Below are positions 1-5,042 of a stretch of DNA of 5,042 nucleotides, in pieces. Source of the stretch: Rhodobiaceae bacterium. GTDB lineage: Bacteria > Pseudomonadota > Alphaproteobacteria > Parvibaculales > Parvibaculaceae. Location: NCBI GenBank assembly GCA_002746275.1, contig NVWR01000006.1:206005-211046 (forward strand). The letters are read 5' to 3'. The position numbers and the translations under genes are program-made. Position 1 is the stretch's first letter; each line of letters starts with the position of its first letter. Under the pieces are notes generated by a model. The model saw only the letters and a program-made list of their open reading frames with translations, ran no database searches and was not told the DNA's origin.

Positions 1-75
1 CAGCCTCATCTGGGGTTTTTGGCGGCGGGTGCCCCAGGATTTGGAGCTGAATTTTGTGGACAGAATACTGCCTGA
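1..75 (+). CDS. tilS: Probable C-terminal end of TilS (tRNA(Ile)-lysidine synthase), partial
   Basis: The window opens in a frame that stays open for 24 codons and closes with TGA at 73-75. The peptide begins QPHLGF and ends with a short Gly/Ala/Phe-rich tail (GFGAEFCGQNTA). A PHLG-type strand followed by a short tail resembles how alphaproteobacterial TilS proteins often end, and tilS is the usual gene immediately upstream of ftsH in this group. TilS converts cytidine to lysidine at the wobble position of tRNA(Ile)(CAU). The catalytic PP-loop domain would lie outside the window, so the call rests on position and a very short peptide. A second frame (2-91) is also open over this stretch and cannot be excluded. 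Without upstream sequence this is a tentative assignment. Confidence 0.4.
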   Translation, partial: QPHLGFLAAGAPGFGAEFCGQNTA

Positions 76-81
76 TCGGGA

Positions 82-136
82 CCGGCGGTAACGTGGTTTT
101 TACCCACCGGACTTACGATCAACTGGTTACTGCCGG
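82..136 (+). repeat. Imperfect inverted repeat / predicted stem-loop in the tilS-ftsH gap
   Basis: CCGGCGGTAAC at 82-92 pairs with GTTACTGCCGG at 126-136 to give 11 consecutive base pairs, one of them G-U in RNA. Directly inside it, GTGG (93-96) can pair with CCAC (104-107) over a 7-base loop, so the arms could stack. An alternative fold pairs GATCG (74-78), CCGG (82-85) and GGTAA (87-91) with TTACC (100-104), CCGG (107-110) and CGATC (116-120). No T run follows, so it is not a classic intrinsic terminator. It could be a processing or attenuation structure at the end of the upstream transcript, or part of a long ftsH leader. Confidence 0.5.
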
Positions 137-227
137 AAATGTGGGACGATGTCTGTCGGATCGCATCATTTTGGGACAAAAACAGGAAAAATAAGCTGAA
201 AGGATCGCAACGCTGTCTGGTAATACT

Positions 228-254
228 TTGTTGCGTCCCCATCTTCTCTATAGA
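228..254 (+). promoter_or_regulatory. Weak candidate promoter for ftsH
   Basis: TTGTTG at 228-233 and TATAGA at 249-254 resemble -35 and -10 elements, but the spacing is 15 bases, shorter than the 17 preferred by sigma70. The same stretch (TTTG, then TCTAT at 247-251) has partial likeness to alphaproteobacterial heat-shock (RpoH) promoters. RpoH control would suit ftsH, which is heat-inducible in several alphaproteobacteria. It would leave a leader of about 75 bases before the start codon. The match is weak and based on position and composition only. Confidence 0.22.
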
Positions 255-319
255 CTTAGAACCAATCCAAACAGCCGGTAGGTCGACCGCGACGCACGTT
301 GATTGACCCTGGCGAAGAC

Positions 320-338
320 AGGAAAAAAGAGAGCCTTG
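320..338 (+). promoter_or_regulatory. Ribosome binding region and TTG start of ftsH
   Basis: AGGA at 320-323, followed by an A/G-rich run (AAAAAAGAGAG), precedes TTG at 336-338. The spacing from AGGA is 12 bases, rather long, while the purine run continues closer to the start. The other in-frame candidate, TTG at 303, has no purine-rich element in front of it. No in-frame ATG exists before the first membrane segment, so the gene must use a non-ATG start. Starting at 336 gives an N-terminus ([10 protein letters not shown]) that matches the short Asn/Phe/Lys lead-in typical of FtsH. Confidence 0.5.
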
Positions 339-2270
339 TCCAATTTCAAGAATTTCGCACTCTGGGCTGTTGTCGCGCTGCTTCTGGTCGCGCTTTTCAA
401 CCTCTTTCAGAGCCCCGTAGAACGCACCCCATCGAGTGAGATCAGTTTCTCTCAATTGCTGGTGGAAGTGGACGCGGGCAATGTGAAGGATGTGACGATC
501 GCGGGTAACACGCTGACCGGACACTTCACGGATCAACGCTCCTTTGTGACCTACAAGCCGGATGATCCGACGCTTGTGGAACGGCTCTACAATCGTGGCG
601 TCGAAATTGTTGCCAAGCCTGCGGACGATGGATCGCCGTCGCTCATTGGCATTCTGGTTTCCTGGTTCCCTATGTTGCTGCTGATCGGTGTGTGGATTTT
701 CTTCATGCGTCAGATGCAGGGCGGTGGCGGCAAGGCCATGGGCTTTGGCAAATCTAAAGCCAAGCTTCTGACCGAGCGTCATGGTCGTGTGACCTTTGAC
801 GATGTTGCGGGCATTGATGAGGCCAAAGATGATCTGCAGGAGATTGTTGATTTTTTGCGCGACCCTTCAAAATTCCAGCGGCTTGGTGGGCACCTGCCCA
901 AGGGCGTGCTGCTTGTTGGCCCTCCCGGCACCGGTAAGACGTTGCTTGCACGCGCGATTGCGGGCGAGGCCAATGTGCCTTTCTTCAGTATCTCGGGTTC
1001 GGACTTTGTTGAGATGTTCGTCGGCGTGGGTGCATCCCGTGTGCGGGACATGTTTGAGCAGGGTAAAAAGAATGCCCCTTGCATTATCTTCATTGACGAA
1101 ATCGATGCGGTCGGTCGCCATCGTGGTGCCGGACTTGGCGGCGGTAATGATGAGCGCGAGCAGACACTGAACCAGTTGTTGGTTGAGATGGATGGGTTTG
1201 AACCCAATGAGAGCATCATTCTGATTGCCGCGACCAACCGTCCGGATGTGCTTGACCCAGCGCTGTTGCGCCCAGGTCGTTTTGACCGTCAGGTTGTTGT
1301 GCCCAATCCCGATATTATTGGCCGCGAAAAAATCCTGAAAGTTCACATCAAGAAAGTGCCGTTGGCACCGGATGTTGTGCTGCGGACCTTGGCGCGGGGC
1401 ACCCCGGGTTTCTCGGGCGCTGACCTTGCCAATCTGGTGAATGAAGCGGCGTTGCTGGCTGCACGGCGTGGACGCCGGCTTGTCACGATGGCAGAATTTG
1501 AAGATGCCAAGGACAAAGTGATGATGGGTGCGGAGCGTCGCTCCATGGTGATGTCGGATGAAGAGAAGAAGCTGACGGCTTATCATGAAGGTGGTCATGC
1601 GTTGGTGGCACTTCATATGGAAGCGTCAGACCCAATTCATAAGGCAACGATTATTCCGCGCGGACGTGCACTGGGTATGGTGATGCGCCTGCCAGAACGC
1701 GATCAACTTTCCATGACACGGAAAAAAATGAATGCTGACCTCGCCGTTGCGATGGGTGGCCGTGTGGCGGAAGAAATTATCTTTGGCTACGACATGGTGA
1801 CCTCTGGTGCGTCGTCCGACATTTCGATGGCGACAAAAATGGCCCGCGCGATGGTGACGCAGTGGGGGATGAGCGACAAACTTGGACCTCTTGCCTATCA
1901 GGAAAACGAAGAAGAAGTTTTCCTTGGCCATTCGGTTGCACGGCATCAGACCATGTCGGAAGACACAATGTGCAAGATCGACGAAGAAGTGAAACGCATC
2001 GTCGATGAGGGTTATGAGAAGGCCCGTCAGTTGCTGACAGATCATATTGATGAGCTGCATGCGATTGCCAATGGCTTGCTTGAATATGAAACTCTGTCGG
2101 GTGATGAAATCAAAGGCCTGATACGTGGCGAAGCGCCGGTTCGCGAAAGTGGCGAGCCGGATGAGCCCGCAGGCCCAAGCTCCTCCGTGCCCTCCAGTGG
2201 CACCGCAGCAGGCGGCCAGACATCTGGTGGTGGTATGGGCGGTATAGACCCGGAACCGCAAGGCACGTAA
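336..2270 (+). CDS. ftsH: ATP-dependent zinc metalloprotease FtsH
   Basis: FtsH is the membrane-bound AAA+ protease that extracts and degrades misassembled membrane proteins and some cytoplasmic regulators. It works as a hexamer in the inner membrane. From the TTG at 336 the protein has 644 residues, the same length as E. coli FtsH. A first membrane segment lies at about 8-25, a periplasmic domain follows, and a second membrane segment lies at about 103-124, then a Gly-rich linker. The AAA+ module has Walker A GPPGTGKT (195-202), Walker B IIFIDEID (250-257) and a second region of homology ending RPGRFDR, with arginine fingers R315 and R318. The protease domain carries the zinc site HEGGH (417-421) and the third ligand D495 in SGASSDI. 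The last 45 residues are a Gly/Ser/Pro-rich tail, as usual. All catalytic residues are present. The alternative TTG start at 303 would add 11 residues. A strong terminator follows the stop, so ftsH is not obviously cotranscribed with folP. Confidence 0.98.
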   Translation: MSNFKNFALWAVVALLLVALFNLFQSPVERTPSSEISFSQLLVEVDAGNVKDVTIAGNTLTGHFTDQRSFVTYKPDDPTLVERLYNRGVEIVAKPADDGSPSLIGILVSWFPMLLLIGVWIFFMRQMQGGGGKAMGFGKSKAKLLTERHGRVTFDDVAGIDEAKDDLQEIVDFLRDPSKFQRLGGHLPKGVLLVGPPGTGKTLLARAIAGEANVPFFSISGSDFVEMFVGVGASRVRDMFEQGKKNAPCIIFIDEIDAVGRHRGAGLGGGNDEREQTLNQLLVEMDGFEPNESIILIAATNRPDVLDPALLRPGRFDRQVVVPNPDIIGREKILKVHIKKVPLAPDVVLRTLARGTPGFSGADLANLVNEAALLAARRGRRLVTMAEFEDAKDKVMMGAERRSMVMSDEEKKLTAYHEGGHALVALHMEASDPIHKATIIPRGRALGMVMRLPERDQLSMTRKKMNADLAVAMGGRVAEEIIFGYDMVTSGASSDISMATKMARAMVTQWGMSDKLGPLAYQENEEEVFLGHSVARHQTMSEDTMCKIDEEVKRIVDEGYEKARQLLTDHIDELHAIANGLLEYETLSGDEIKGLIRGEAPVRESGEPDEPAGPSSSVPSSGTAAGGQTSGGGMGGIDPEPQGT

Positions 2271-2306
2271 AGACACCGCTATCGGAAATTTTTGTATCTG
2301 ATCTTT

Positions 2307-2335
2307 AGGGAGGCCTTTTGGCCTCCCTTTTGATT
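2307..2335 (+). terminator. Rho-independent terminator after ftsH
   Basis: AGGGAGGCC (2307-2315) pairs perfectly with GGCCTCCCT (2320-2328) around a TTTT loop, giving a 9-bp GC-rich stem. It is followed by TTTT, then GATTTT. The hairpin starts 37 bases after the ftsH stop. The reverse strand has no U run after the stem, so it should act only on + strand transcripts. Confidence 0.9.
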
Positions 2336-2357
2336 TTGGGGGCAATAGACATATGAT
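2330..2357 (+). promoter_or_regulatory. Candidate sigma70-type promoter for the amidohydrolase-folP unit
   Basis: TTGATT (2330-2335; four of six match TTGACA) and TATGAT (2352-2357; five of six match TATAAT) are separated by 16 bases. The -35 overlaps the T tail of the ftsH terminator. Transcription would start near 2364, leaving a leader of about 55 bases before the ATG at 2418. A promoter is expected here because the upstream terminator is strong. This call comes from consensus matching alone. Confidence 0.45.
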
Positions 2358-2406
2358 CGAAGCCCGGCGGTGGGGACCGTGTCGGGTTTTGAGGTTTTGC
2401 TGTTCT

Positions 2407-2420
2407 GGGAGGGGCGTATG
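2407..2420 (+). promoter_or_regulatory. Shine-Dalgarno and start codon of the amidohydrolase
   Basis: GGGAGGGG (2407-2414) includes GGAGG five bases before ATG at 2418. This favours the ATG over the in-frame GTG at 2370, which lacks a good ribosome site and would put 16 extra residues before the Met-Lys-Trp and hydrophobic segment that looks like a natural N-terminus. Confidence 0.75.
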
Positions 2421-3860
2421 AAGTGGTTGGCAGGCGTTGTTGGTGGGCTTTTCGTTCTTTTTGGAGTCGTCTGGTATGGAACGGTTCCGGAAGATTTTCC
2501 GGTTCCTGAGCGTCAGGACATAACCATCTCCGGGGTCACGGTTATCAATCCGGGTGTGGAACGCCTGCTTGATCAGACTATTGTTGTGCGGGGCGGACTG
2601 ATTACAGCTATCCGGCCTCGCGGTGCCGATGACCCGGCCCCGTTGTGCGAAGACTGTTTTGCCCTTCCGGGACTGATCGATGCGCATGTTCACACGCCAC
2701 CGCGTGCGGTGATCGGCAATCAACGTCTATTTGCGCTGCTCTATCTGGCGCATGGTGTTACGTCGGTCAGGGATGTTGGGCAGTCAGAACCTGGCATTGC
2801 GGAATTTGCGCGTGGGCTGAATGAGGGGGAGATTGTTGGGCCTCATATGTACCGATGCGGCCCCGTGCTCGAGGGCACGCCGCCAGCCTGGCCCGTTGCC
2901 ACAATCGTTGAGACTGCGGAAGAGGCGCGTGCGATCGCTATGCAACTGGTGGACGAAGGGGTCGATTGTCTCAAAATTTACAATGAAGTGAAACTCGACG
3001 CCTATGAGGCGATTGCCGCAGTTGGCCAAGAACGGGGTGTGCCCGTCATTGGCCACGTTCCTCACGCGGTGGGGTTGCGGGGTGTTTCCAATTTTGAATC
3101 TCAGCATCTAACAGGGGTTCCGTATGTCGCGCTTCCACGTCCTCCGATGGGGTGGGACGTGCGGGATGTCGATATTCTCGCGATGAGCGAGGATGACATT
3201 GAGGAGGTCCTGCAGATAGCGGAGGCCCGGAATATTTCCTTTACGCCCGCGCTCGCGAACTTTGCATTGCGGTTGACGGATTCTGATCGTGAAAGATTTC
3301 CGCCAACGCCTGCAGCTGCTCACTTGCCCGATTTCTGGTCAGACTCCTGGCAGCTTGTGGCAGGTCACCCGACCGGGGATGAGGCGATAGCGACGAAACT
3401 CGCCTCTGTCGAGCGGATGTACGACATTGTCGGTCGCATCCATGGGGCGGGCCTGGATGTGCTCGCGGGTACGGATACCCTCATGCCGTGGGTTGTTCCC
3501 GGTGAGTCTCTGCTTCTGGAACTCGATGAACTTGAAAAGGCGATGGGTGACCGGGAGGCTGTACTTGCGACGGCAACGACGGTCAACGGGCGGCATATCG
3601 CGCCGGGTGAGGTGGGTGTGATTGCTGTTGGCGCGCGCGCTGATATTCTGCTGCTTGCAGGAGATCCGGTCGTGTCCCTTTCAGCGCTTCCAGACTGGAA
3701 GGTGCTTGTTGCGGATGGGCGCCTTTATCCCCGCGAGACCATTGATGAGTGGCTCGATGTGTACGATGCGCATTTTCACGGGATAATATATGACACCGCC
3801 ATAAGCGGTCTTGTGTCGTTGATTGCGGGTCAGTTTACCAAAGCGCCCAACGAGGAATGA
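2418..3860 (+). CDS. Membrane-anchored metal-dependent amidohydrolase (imidazolonepropionase/prolidase-like)
   Basis: This is a 480-residue member of the amidohydrolase superfamily, (beta/alpha)8-barrel hydrolases that use one or two metal ions. A hydrophobic segment at about residues 5-21 after Met-Lys-Trp suggests a signal anchor, with the catalytic part probably in the periplasm. The short beta-sandwich strands (about 34-68) lead into LPGLIDAHVH, which supplies the metal ligands H90 and H92. Other expected site residues are present: K186 in LKIYNE (the position carboxylated in binuclear members), H213 in IGHVPH, H230 in ESQHL and D353 in GTDT. The closing segment GARADILLLAGDP (405-417) is typical of the family. 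Two close cysteines (C77, C80) could form a disulfide if exported. The substrate cannot be read from the sequence; relatives include dipeptidases acting on Xaa-Pro or Xaa-Arg and deaminases. The gene is not usual between ftsH and folP. Its stop overlaps the folP start. The in-frame GTG at 2370 would give 496 residues. Confidence 0.88.
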   Translation: MKWLAGVVGGLFVLFGVVWYGTVPEDFPVPERQDITISGVTVINPGVERLLDQTIVVRGGLITAIRPRGADDPAPLCEDCFALPGLIDAHVHTPPRAVIGNQRLFALLYLAHGVTSVRDVGQSEPGIAEFARGLNEGEIVGPHMYRCGPVLEGTPPAWPVATIVETAEEARAIAMQLVDEGVDCLKIYNEVKLDAYEAIAAVGQERGVPVIGHVPHAVGLRGVSNFESQHLTGVPYVALPRPPMGWDVRDVDILAMSEDDIEEVLQIAEARNISFTPALANFALRLTDSDRERFPPTPAAAHLPDFWSDSWQLVAGHPTGDEAIATKLASVERMYDIVGRIHGAGLDVLAGTDTLMPWVVPGESLLLELDELEKAMGDREAVLATATTVNGRHIAPGEVGVIAVGARADILLLAGDPVVSLSALPDWKVLVADGRLYPRETIDEWLDVYDAHFHGIIYDTAISGLVSLIAGQFTKAPNEE

Positions 3861-3862
3861 TG
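3852..3862 (+). promoter_or_regulatory. Start region of folP with overlapping stop/start
   Basis: The amidohydrolase stop TGA (3858-3860) overlaps ATG at 3857 as ATGA, and a second in-frame ATG lies at 3860. GAGG (3852-3855) is only one base from the first ATG but four from the second. The second ATG, overlapping the stop by one base, is therefore slightly more likely to be the real start. Either way, translation of folP is probably coupled to that of the upstream gene. Confidence 0.65.
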
Positions 3863-4678
3863 ACACTGGCAGGCCTACACTCTTCACCTCTCCTCTTTGG
3901 TATTCTCAATGTTACGGCGGATAGTTTCTCCGATGGGGGGAAGTACCTGACGCCGGAGGCGGCGATTGCTCATGGGCAGGAATTGATTGCCGAGGGCGCG
4001 CATGTGTTGGATGTGGGGCCTGCCTCATCGCATCCTGATGCCAAGCCGGTGCCGGTCGAAGAAGAGATAAAACGCCTTGCCTCGGTCCTGCCGGACCTGC
4101 AAAAGGTCGGGGCTGTCATTTCAGTGGATAGTTATCAGACCGAGACGCAGCGTTGGGCGCTGGCGGCGGGGGCTGACTATCTCAATGACATTCAAGGGTT
4201 TGCGGATGAGGCCTTCTATCCTGAGTTGGGGGAGGCGTCGGCCAAGCTGATTGTCATGCATTCCATTCAAGGTGTCGGTCAGGCGACGCGGGCGGCCCCC
4301 CCGTCCGGTTCGATGATCGACCATGTGTCGCGGTTTTTTGAGGCACGGTTTGCGGCTCTTGAGAAGGCAGGTGTTGCGCGAGCCCGCCTGATCCTTGATC
4401 CGGGCATGGGCTTTTTTCTTGGGTCTCAACCCGACCCCTCGCTGGAGGTGCTGCGCAATCTGGCGCTGCTGAAGGAGCGATTTGGGGTGCCGGTGTTTGT
4501 TTCGGTGTCGCGCAAAAGCTTTCTGCGGGCTCTGAGCGGAGCCGACGTCAGAGGGGCGATGGCGCCAACACTGGCCGCCGAGCTTTATACAGCCCTGTCT
4601 GGAGCTGACATGATCCGCACTCATGAGCCCCGACCTTTGGCGCAAGCATTGAAAGTATGGGCTGCGCTGGCTGGTTAA
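3857..4678 (+). CDS. folP: Dihydropteroate synthase of the Sul (Sul2-like) type at the chromosomal folP locus
   Basis: The enzyme joins 6-hydroxymethyl-7,8-dihydropterin diphosphate to p-aminobenzoate to make dihydropteroate, and is the target of sulfonamides. The product is 273 residues, or 272 from the second Met. The pterin pocket and catalytic residues of the family are kept: NVTADSFSDGG (18-28), N110 in LNDI, D181 in LDPG, K220 in SRKS and R254/H256 in RTHEPRPL. Several motifs depart from ordinary FolP and match the Sul proteins as I remember them: DVGPASSHPDA (52-62) replaces the usual GGESTRPG loop; VDSYQTETQ (90-98); NDIQGF (110-115); VMHSIQ (133-138). LDPGMGFFLGSQPDPS (180-195) replaces LDPGFGFGK-type sequence and is two residues longer. 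The tail THEPRPL is the same as I recall in Sul2. Base composition looks like that of its neighbours, and glmM follows as expected for native folP. I therefore read it as the resident folate gene rather than an acquired resistance gene. Reduced sulfonamide sensitivity is predicted, not shown. Confidence 0.93.
   Translation: MMTLAGLHSSPLLFGILNVTADSFSDGGKYLTPEAAIAHGQELIAEGAHVLDVGPASSHPDAKPVPVEEEIKRLASVLPDLQKVGAVISVDSYQTETQRWALAAGADYLNDIQGFADEAFYPELGEASAKLIVMHSIQGVGQATRAAPPSGSMIDHVSRFFEARFAALEKAGVARARLILDPGMGFFLGSQPDPSLEVLRNLALLKERFGVPVFVSVSRKSFLRALSGADVRGAMAPTLAAELYTALSGADMIRTHEPRPLAQALKVWAALAG
4394..4441 (+). other. Sul-type active-site loop coding segment (GFF plus two-residue expansion)
   Basis: These codons encode residues 180-195 of the synthase, LDPGMGFFLGSQPDPS. 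Compared with the E. coli type (LDPGFGFGKNLSHNYS), the stretch between the conserved DPG and the following SLL/VL helix is two residues longer and has Phe-Phe in place of Phe-Gly-Lys. In characterised Sul enzymes, a Phe-containing insertion near the p-aminobenzoate site is, as I recall, what excludes sulfonamides. Equivalence here is inferred from sequence. Confidence 0.7.
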
Positions 4679-4725
4679 CCTAGTGGCAGGGCAGGGGCTT
4701 CGTGTGTCACCAGTTCCGGTAAAGA

Positions 4726-4754
4726 TTGGCAATAATTTGTTAACCCCTTGCCAA
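4726..4754 (+). repeat. Perfect 7-bp inverted repeat upstream of glmM
   Basis: TTGGCAA (4726-4732) and TTGCCAA (4748-4754) form a perfect inverted repeat around a 15-base AT-rich spacer that itself contains the palindrome GTTAAC (4739-4744). The arm centres are 22 bases apart, about two helical turns, which is compatible with an operator for a dimeric regulator. As RNA it would be a weak hairpin without a T tail. No well-spaced -35/-10 pair is evident beside it: TTGCCA at 4748 and TATACT at 4767 are only 13 bases apart. Function unknown. Confidence 0.35.
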
Positions 4755-4815
4755 AGAAAACGGGCATATACTCCCGGTTCTGGGGATATTTTTTGTATGG
4801 GACGAAGGCTCGCTC

Positions 4816-5042
4816 ATGTCGCGTAAGTATTTTGGCACTGATGGCATCCGGGGAACGGCAAACCGCACCGTTATGACGGCAGAGACCGCTCTGCGGGTTG
4901 GTATGGCTGCGGGTCGTGTGTTTACCCGTGGGGAGCACCGCCACCGGGTTGTGATCGGCAAGGACACGCGTTTGTCGGGCTATATGATCGAGAATGCGCT
5001 GGTGGCGGGTTTTACGTCGGTCGGCATGGATGTGTTTCAGTT
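4816..5042 (+). CDS. glmM: Phosphoglucosamine mutase GlmM, N-terminal part (runs off the window)
   Basis: GlmM interconverts glucosamine-6-phosphate and glucosamine-1-phosphate, feeding UDP-N-acetylglucosamine synthesis for peptidoglycan and lipopolysaccharide in the cytoplasm. The frame opens at ATG 4816 and stays open for 75 codons to the window end. It begins [16 protein letters not shown], the hallmark N-terminus of the family, and carries GKDTRLSG (48-55), the conserved segment of domain 1. The phosphoserine loop (near residue 100 in homologues) lies beyond the window, so completeness cannot be judged. GAAGG at 4804-4808 is a plausible ribosome site, seven bases from the ATG. The 137-base gap after folP has no convincing terminator, so read-through from folP is likely, with a possible extra promoter in the gap. 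The folP-glmM order is standard in proteobacteria. Confidence 0.96.
   Translation, partial: MSRKYFGTDGIRGTANRTVMTAETALRVGMAAGRVFTRGEHRHRVVIGKDTRLSGYMIENALVAGFTSVGMDVFQ

Noticed and set aside
82..110. Hairpin after the tilS stop considered as an intrinsic terminator
   Set aside because: No T run follows the stem. The five Ts (97-101) lie in the loop or inner arm, so it does not meet the terminator pattern.
158..209. Direct repeat GGATCGCA at 158-165 and 202-209
   Set aside because: A single 8-base match within about 260 bases is close to chance expectation, and the flanking bases do not match.
139..306. A 55-codon + strand open frame starting at ATG 139
   Set aside because: It has no ribosome site and no recognisable protein motif, its composition looks random, and it spans the candidate ftsH promoter. 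It is most likely leader sequence.
6..782. Long - strand open frame (258 codons) opposite the leader and ftsH N-terminus
   Set aside because: It covers FtsH membrane segments on the opposite strand and has no recognisable motif or ribosome site; it is a shadow frame.
1584..1598. FtsH zinc motif reads HEGGH instead of the more common HEAGH
   Set aside because: The HExxH ligands and catalytic Glu are intact, D495 is present, and I believe HEGGH also occurs in other alphaproteobacterial FtsH proteins. It is a neutral variant rather than a defect.
1626..2723. Long - strand open frame (365 codons) opposite ftsH and the amidohydrolase start
   Set aside because: It runs antisense across two well-supported genes and a terminator, is rich in His/Arg/Cys as expected of a shadow frame, and shows no domain motif.
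3857..4678. Sul-like folP as a recently acquired resistance cassette
   Set aside because: No attC site, integrase, insertion sequence, ISCR end or composition break is seen. The gene is coupled to its upstream neighbour and followed by glmM in the native order.
4748..4772. TTGCCA and TATACT as a glmM promoter
   Set aside because: The two elements are separated by only 13 bases, too short for a normal sigma70 promoter.

Overview
The window looks like ordinary housekeeping chromosome from an alphaproteobacterium. The layout follows the alphaproteobacterial arrangement (tilS) - ftsH - folP - glmM, all on the + strand. The base composition is moderately GC-rich by eye, and nothing on the - strand looks like a real gene. 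The folP-encoded protein is not a standard dihydropteroate synthase. It resembles the Sul (Sul1/Sul2) sulfonamide-insensitive enzymes, and as I recall such chromosomal forms are reported mainly from Rhodobiaceae/Parvibaculum-like alphaproteobacteria and from Leptospira relatives. This makes a Rhodobiaceae/Parvibaculales origin the best guess, by inference only.

Layout: 1-75 is probably the last codons of tilS. 76-335 is an untranslated leader that holds a strong imperfect inverted repeat (82-136) and a weak promoter candidate. 336-2270 is ftsH, a complete 644-residue membrane AAA+ zinc protease, probably started at a TTG. 2307-2331 is a clear intrinsic terminator. A sigma70-like promoter candidate (2330-2357) starts inside the terminator's T tail. 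2418-3860 encodes a membrane-anchored metal-dependent amidohydrolase of the imidazolonepropionase/prolidase-like group, which is not a usual member of this cluster. Its stop codon overlaps the start of the Sul-like folP (ends 4678), so the two are probably translationally coupled. 4679-4815 is a gap with small inverted repeats. 4816 to the window end is the 5' part of glmM.

The genes serve separate core processes: membrane protein quality control (FtsH), folate synthesis (FolP) and amino-sugar supply for the cell envelope (GlmM). The amidohydrolase has no known link to them, but it probably shares a transcript with folP. The observation most worth following is that a Sul2-like enzyme sits at the native folP position directly upstream of an apparently intact glmM start. 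This looks like the ancestral chromosomal arrangement from which mobile sul genes, some still carrying a glmM remnant, are thought to have been taken.
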